Shown: piece after piece, positions 7,164-11,151 of the stretch | Position numbering within the stretch: position 1 is the stretch's first letter | Layout: each line of letters opens with the position of its first letter | DNA from: an uncultured Lachnospiraceae bacterium | GTDB lineage: Bacteria > Bacillota_A > Clostridia > Lachnospirales > Lachnospiraceae | Reading direction: 5' to 3' | Length of the DNA stretch: 11,151 bases | Assembly (NCBI GenBank): GCA_905200565.1 | Contig: CAJKKX010000029.1 | Location: 1-11,151 of the forward strand | Made by a program: the position numbers and the translations under genes | Notes under the pieces: model-generated | Seen by the model: the letters and a program-made list of their open reading frames with translations, nothing else | Told to the model about the DNA's origin: nothing | Databases searched by the model: none

Positions 7164-7182
7164 CAGGAAAGGAAAAGGGAAG

Positions 7183-8772
7183 ATGCGAAGGAGAGGAAGA
7201 AAAATTGCAGTAATGGCAGTACTTGCGTGTATGCTGTTTGGCTGTGCAGGCAGCGGGGGAAAAGGAGAACCTGGGCCGGATATCAGAGAGACGGCGGAGG
7301 GCCGGAGGAGAGAGATTACCTTCCCCTTAAATGAGCAGATCACGATTACGGCAATGGTACGGGATTTTAACAGGGACAGAACCAGGGAAATCGACAGGAT
7401 ACTGGAGGAAAAAACAAATATCAGGATTGAATGGACGATCGTTTCACCCACGGAGTATGCTGCGGTATTTGAACAGAAATTTCATTCGGGGGAGCTTCCG
7501 GATTTGTTCGAGACGTGGAAAGAGGCCGCTGACCGGTTTTGTGACGAGGGGGAATTTGTAGATTTCTCCGGCTATCTGGATCAGATGCCGCATCTGCGGG
7601 CATGGATGGAGAAGATTCCCGCCATCTACAATGACACAGCGGACGGCGAGGGGCGTCTGTACTGTCTGACGACCTTTAATACCAGAGGGCAGGCGCCCAA
7701 ACAGTCGATATATCGGAAGGATCTGTTTGAGAAAGAGGGGATCAAAGCGCCCGAAAATCTGGAGGAGCTGTATGACGCGCTGGTGAAGCTGAAAGAGAAG
7801 TATCCGGACAGCATTCCGGTCGGAAACCAGTGGGGGCTGGAAAATCTGCTGGGCCTGTATCATACCAGAACAGGATTTTACCTGGATAATGAAGAGCTGG
7901 TGTATCAATATGGCCCGGCGACAGAAGAATTCAGGGCGGCGGTGGCTACCCTTCAGAAGTTTTACAAAAAGGGACTGATCGACCCGGAATTTGCCACCAT
8001 TTCGGATGAACAGTTTGTAAAGAATATTACGGATGGAAAGACGCTTTTTCTCTTTTCCGAATACCTGTGCTGTCTGAATACAAAGGCGCAGGGAGACTGG
8101 AACGGGGAAGGGAAAAAGAAGAACCCGGCGTTTGAGATGGCGCCGCTTACGCCGATGGATACGGAGCTTGGAAAGGGGCTGATCGATGTTCAGGCTCCTA
8201 CCTCAAGGGGACATTTTGCTGTAGGCGTCAACAGCCGTTCAAAATATATTGACGAGATGATTGCTCTGCTGGATTATCAGTATTCGGATGAAATCATTGA
8301 TCTGGTAAACTGGGGAGTGGAAGACGAGACTTATGAAATGAAAGACGGAGACAAAAAATGGCTGATCGGAGAAGCAGAGAGGGAAGAAAAGGGACTGGAT
8401 GCCAGAAGCGGCATGTGGGTTCCGATCGACCAGGACTGCTCGGACGCCACGCTGGACGCCAGGGACAGGGAGCTGATTACGAAGGCAAATGCCAGGGCAG
8501 AGGAGTTCGCTTTTTATGAGCCGAAAAAGACGCTGGCGTTTACCGGAGAAGAGAAGGAGATACTGGAAGGAATTACGGATGCCTTAAATAAATACACCCA
8601 GGAGAAGTATCTGAAATTTATCACAGGAGAACTGGACATGGAGAAGGACTGGGAAGATTTCGTGCAGGGGCTGGAGGATGCAGGTTATAAAGAGGCTCTT
8701 GAGATATACAGAAAAAAATATGACGCATTGCCAGAGGAGCAAAAAGGGCTGGATACCAGTCTTGGCTTTTAG
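7183..8772 (+). CDS. Extracellular solute-binding lipoprotein of an ABC sugar importer (family 1 type)
   Basis: A 529-residue protein. The ATG at 7183 is chosen because it opens a lipoprotein signal peptide (RRRGRK, hydrophobic core, lipobox LFGC with Cys21) after purine-rich AGGAAAGG; the frame stays open far upstream only as an overlap with the AraC gene. The mature protein has the features of large solute-binding proteins found beside AraC/two-component regulators in Firmicutes: TITAMVRDFNRDRTREIDRILEEKTNI near the start, SGELPDLF (about 103-110), a YRKDLFEKEGIKAPENLEEL segment, and a long C-terminal lobe. It would sit lipid-anchored on the outer face of the membrane and capture an oligosaccharide or similar ligand. 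The gene is intact although the divergent regulator and the downstream GH2 gene are broken. No permease or ATPase gene follows, which is unusual. The ligand is unknown. Confidence 0.88.
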   Translation: MRRRGRKIAVMAVLACMLFGCAGSGGKGEPGPDIRETAEGRRREITFPLNEQITITAMVRDFNRDRTREIDRILEEKTNIRIEWTIVSPTEYAAVFEQKFHSGELPDLFETWKEAADRFCDEGEFVDFSGYLDQMPHLRAWMEKIPAIYNDTADGEGRLYCLTTFNTRGQAPKQSIYRKDLFEKEGIKAPENLEELYDALVKLKEKYPDSIPVGNQWGLENLLGLYHTRTGFYLDNEELVYQYGPATEEFRAAVATLQKFYKKGLIDPEFATISDEQFVKNITDGKTLFLFSEYLCCLNTKAQGDWNGEGKKKNPAFEMAPLTPMDTELGKGLIDVQAPTSRGHFAVGVNSRSKYIDEMIALLDYQYSDEIIDLVNWGVEDETYEMKDGDKKWLIGEAEREEKGLDARSGMWVPIDQDCSDATLDARDRELITKANARAEEFAFYEPKKTLAFTGEEKEILEGITDALNKYTQEKYLKFITGELDMEKDWEDFVQGLEDAGYKEALEIYRKKYDALPEEQKGLDTSLGF

Positions 8773-8790
8773 GCAGAACCTTTCGTTTTC

Positions 8791-8816
8791 AGGGGAATCC
8801 CCGGGAGATCTCCCCT
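8791..8816 (+). terminator. Nested palindromes between the lipoprotein and GH2 genes, possible attenuating hairpin
   Basis: AGGGGA (8791-8796) can pair with TCCCCT (8811-8816). Inside lie GGGGAATCCCC (8792-8802) and the perfect palindrome GGGAGATCTCCC (8803-8814), so alternative folds compete. Only CTTTC follows, a poor T-run, so partial termination or mRNA stabilisation is more likely than full termination. The rest of the 103-bp gap contains a small 5-bp hairpin (8832-8847) and the GH2 ribosome site. Confidence 0.45.
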
Positions 8817-8875
8817 TTCAGGATAGAAAGCGGCTGGGAAAACAGCCATGACAGACAGGAAATGGAGGATAAGAA

Positions 8876-11151
8876 ATGAGGAAAAAAGGAACAGGAAAAA
8901 GACTTCTGGCGCTTATGATGAGCGCGGCAATGCTGACGCCATCCATGTCGGCGCTGGCTTCAGATGCGAAAAGCTTGGGCGGCGTGGAACAGGTGTATTC
9001 AGAAGAAGCCGAGAGGGAAAAAGAAGGAACCGGAAGAGAACAGGTAAATTTCAACCGCAACTGGAAGTTTATTCGAAACGATGTAGAAGGAGCGGAGGCA
9101 GCTTCTTATGATGATTCTTCCTGGGTAGACGTGGGAATCCCGCATAATTTCAGCATTCCTTATGAGATGGCGGGACAGTTTTACGTGGGATACGGCTGGT
9201 ACCGAAAGGCTTTTGAGGTGCCGGAGGACTGGAAGAATAAGAAGATCGAACTGGAATTCGAGGGTGTTTTCCAGGTAGCGGAGGTCTATGTAAACGGACA
9301 GAAAGCAGGAACCCACGAGGGAGGATATTCGGGATTTGTCTATGATATTACGGACTATCTTCACACGGGAACCAATCTGGTGGCGGTAAGGATGAACAAC
9401 ATCTGGCAGCATGACCTGGCGCCCCGTGCCGGAGACCATCAGTTTACCGGGGGTATTTACCGGGACGTGTACCTGAATGTGACAGAGGATGTACATGTGG
9501 CATAGTATGGCACTTATGTCACGACGCCGGATCTTACGAATCCCGGATTTGACGAAAGCGCCGCAAACATTGATTTTACCAAGTTCCCCTCAGAGGAGGA
9601 AATTCGGGCCAATCTTTCGGCAAAGCGCTCCAATGTGCGGGTGCAGACAGAGGTCGAGAACGATTCTGATGAGGAGAAGGAAGTACAGGTGTTCCACAAG
9701 GTAACCGATGCGGACGGAAAGACCGTTGCGGAGTTTGCCTCGGAGACAGCGACCGTGGCAGCGGGGGAGACGGCTGTGCTTGACGCGGTCAGCCGGCAGA
9801 TTTCCGGTATCGAGCTGTGGAGTCCGCAGCACCCGTATTTATACAAGGTTTATACCACAGTGACCAGCGGAGGGGTGCAGACAGACGTCTATGAGTCCTC
9901 GTTCGGATTCCGCTGGGCGCAGTACAAAAACGACGGATTCTATCTGAACGGGGAAAAGGTTCTGCTGGATGGGGCGAACGCCCATCAGGATCATGCAGGG
10001 TTTGCGGATGCGGTCACGGACGAGGGATTATACCGTGACGTGGCAATGATCAAGGAATGCGGTATGAACTTCATCCGTGGTTCCCATTATCCCCATGATC
10101 CGTCCTATGCAAAGGCATGCGATGAGCTGGGAATCCTGTTCTGGTCCGAGTGTAATTTCTGGGGAATGGGCGGCTCGGCAGGAAAGGATGCGGACGCCGC
10201 AATGAGCGCTTCCGACTGGTTTAAGGACGCCTATCCGCAGAATCCGGAGGACGAAGAGGCTTTTGAGAACAGTTGTCTGGAATCTCTGGAGGCGATGATC
10301 CGGGTGAACCGGAATCACCCGTCTATTATCAACTGGAGTATGGGAAATGAAGTATTCTTTACGGCCAGCGGCACACAGAATAAGGCGAAGGCTCTGGTGA
10401 ATAAGATGCGGAACCGCGCCCATGAGCTGGACCCGACCAGAAAAGCAGGCATGGGAGGATGCCAGAGAGAAGGCTATGACAGCCTGGAGATCTGTGACAT
10501 CGCGGGATATAATGGAGACGGCGGAAAGTTCGAAAATAACTGGATGCCGAATGTGGTGGCTGAATACGGCTCGAAAGTACAGGACAGACCAGGGGAGTAC
10601 CGCCCTTATTATGACCAGATTCAGGGAGGTTCCGTGGAAGAATATACCCTGAAAACAGGAAGCGCAGGTCTGAGTCTGTGGTGCGCCTTCCACCACGGAA
10701 CGATCGGCGGCGACGGGCTGGCGAAGATGGGAATTATTGATTACTATCGTCTGCCTTTGAATACCTGGTACTGGTACAGGGAAAAAAATACCGGAGTGGC
10801 AAGGGAGGCTTCTGTGAGCGGCACGGCTGAGCGCATGGAGATTACGGCCTCCGACACGGAGATTACGAATGACGGAAAGAAGGATACGAAGCTGACCATC
10901 ACGATGCTGGATCAGGACGGCAACTGGGTCAGTGATACGAGGAAAGTAACGCTGACCGTAAAAGAGGGGCCGGGTATCCTGCCGGGCGGAAAGACGTATA
11001 CCTTTACTCCGGATAAATCCATGCGGGATGGAAAAGCAAGCATAGAATTCCGTTCCTTTTACGAGGGGACGACGGTGATCTCGGCTGAGGCGGAGGGACT
11101 GCCGGAGGCAACGATTACCATTCAGACGAGAGATACGACAGGTACGGACAA
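8876..11151 (+). pseudogene. Secreted glycoside hydrolase family 2, interrupted by an in-frame TAG at 9503-9505; 3' end beyond the window
   Basis: ATG at 8876 follows GGAGG (8864-8868) by 7 bases and opens a signal peptide (MRKKGTGKR, hydrophobic core, cut near ALA-S, residue 28-29). Codons about 55-205 are the GH2 sugar-binding domain (WKFIRND... GWYRKAFEVP... GGIYRDVYL). Codon 210 is TAG. The same frame then stays open for 548 more codons to the window end. It gives the immunoglobulin-like domain (to about FGFRW), the TIM barrel beginning FYLNGEKVLLDGANAHQDH, the acid/base motif NWSMGNEV (Glu at codon 492), the nucleophile motif VAEYG (Glu at codon 563), and C-terminal Ig-like sequence. The 71-residue spacing of the two glutamates fits GH2. 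As written the product would be 209 residues with no catalytic domain, and no in-frame ATG occurs before about 10046. Beta-galactosidase is a reasonable guess, but other GH2 activities are possible. Confidence 0.87.

Noticed and set aside
6769..7182. In-frame upstream extension of the solute-binding protein by 138 residues
   Set aside because: It overlaps the AraC gene antisense, has no signal peptide or ribosome site, and the lipoprotein signal begins cleanly at 7183.
9503..9505. UAG reassigned as a sense codon (pyrrolysine or glutamine recoding)
   Set aside because: MarR, DegV and the solute-binding gene all end in TAG at natural protein ends, so TAG acts as a normal stop here. A single mutation or base-call error is simpler.

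Overview
The window looks like a chromosomal segment from a gut-type Firmicute, most likely a Lachnospiraceae-like Clostridia. Support comes from strong GGAGG-type ribosome sites, mid-range GC, Gram-positive style signal peptides and lipobox, a DegV protein, and a membrane-anchored AraC regulator next to a solute-binding lipoprotein and a secreted family 2 glycosidase. Species cannot be named from the sequence. No rRNA, tRNA, CRISPR array, transposase or phage gene was seen.

Layout. (1) 1-2038, plus strand: a tight cassette made of the last 22 codons of a zinc-ribbon protein (probably SPFH/YdjI type), a double zinc-ribbon membrane protein, and a secreted TPM-domain protein. (2) 2116-3209: a secreted Ig-like/Pro-Thr-linker protein on plus converges on a DUF305 gene on minus. 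Both end abnormally at one point near 2889/2890, as if a deletion or rearrangement had removed both 3' ends. (3) 3281-4665: a sigma-A type promoter drives a MarR regulator and a DegV lipid-binding protein, followed by a hairpin. (4) 4784-11151: a carbohydrate-uptake locus. A two-TM sensor/AraC regulator on minus is divergent from a solute-binding lipoprotein and a secreted GH2 glycoside hydrolase on plus; the GH2 gene runs off the window end.

The main result is damage that simple ORF calling hides. The AraC regulator gene can be rebuilt as one 768-aa protein from 7103 to 4784. It carries a 14-bp perfect tandem duplication (6993-7020) that stops translation after 34 residues, and a second one-base-type frameshift near 6018-6030. 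The GH2 gene has an in-frame TAG at 9503-9505, after which the same frame stays open to the window end with both catalytic glutamates present. The solute-binding gene between them is intact. This part of the locus is therefore either decaying, capable of switching, or affected by sequence/assembly error. Read-level data would separate these.

Functional reading (inference): the regulator would sense an extracellular ligand and activate the lipoprotein and GH2 genes. No ABC permease or ATPase gene is in the window, so transport partners must be elsewhere.
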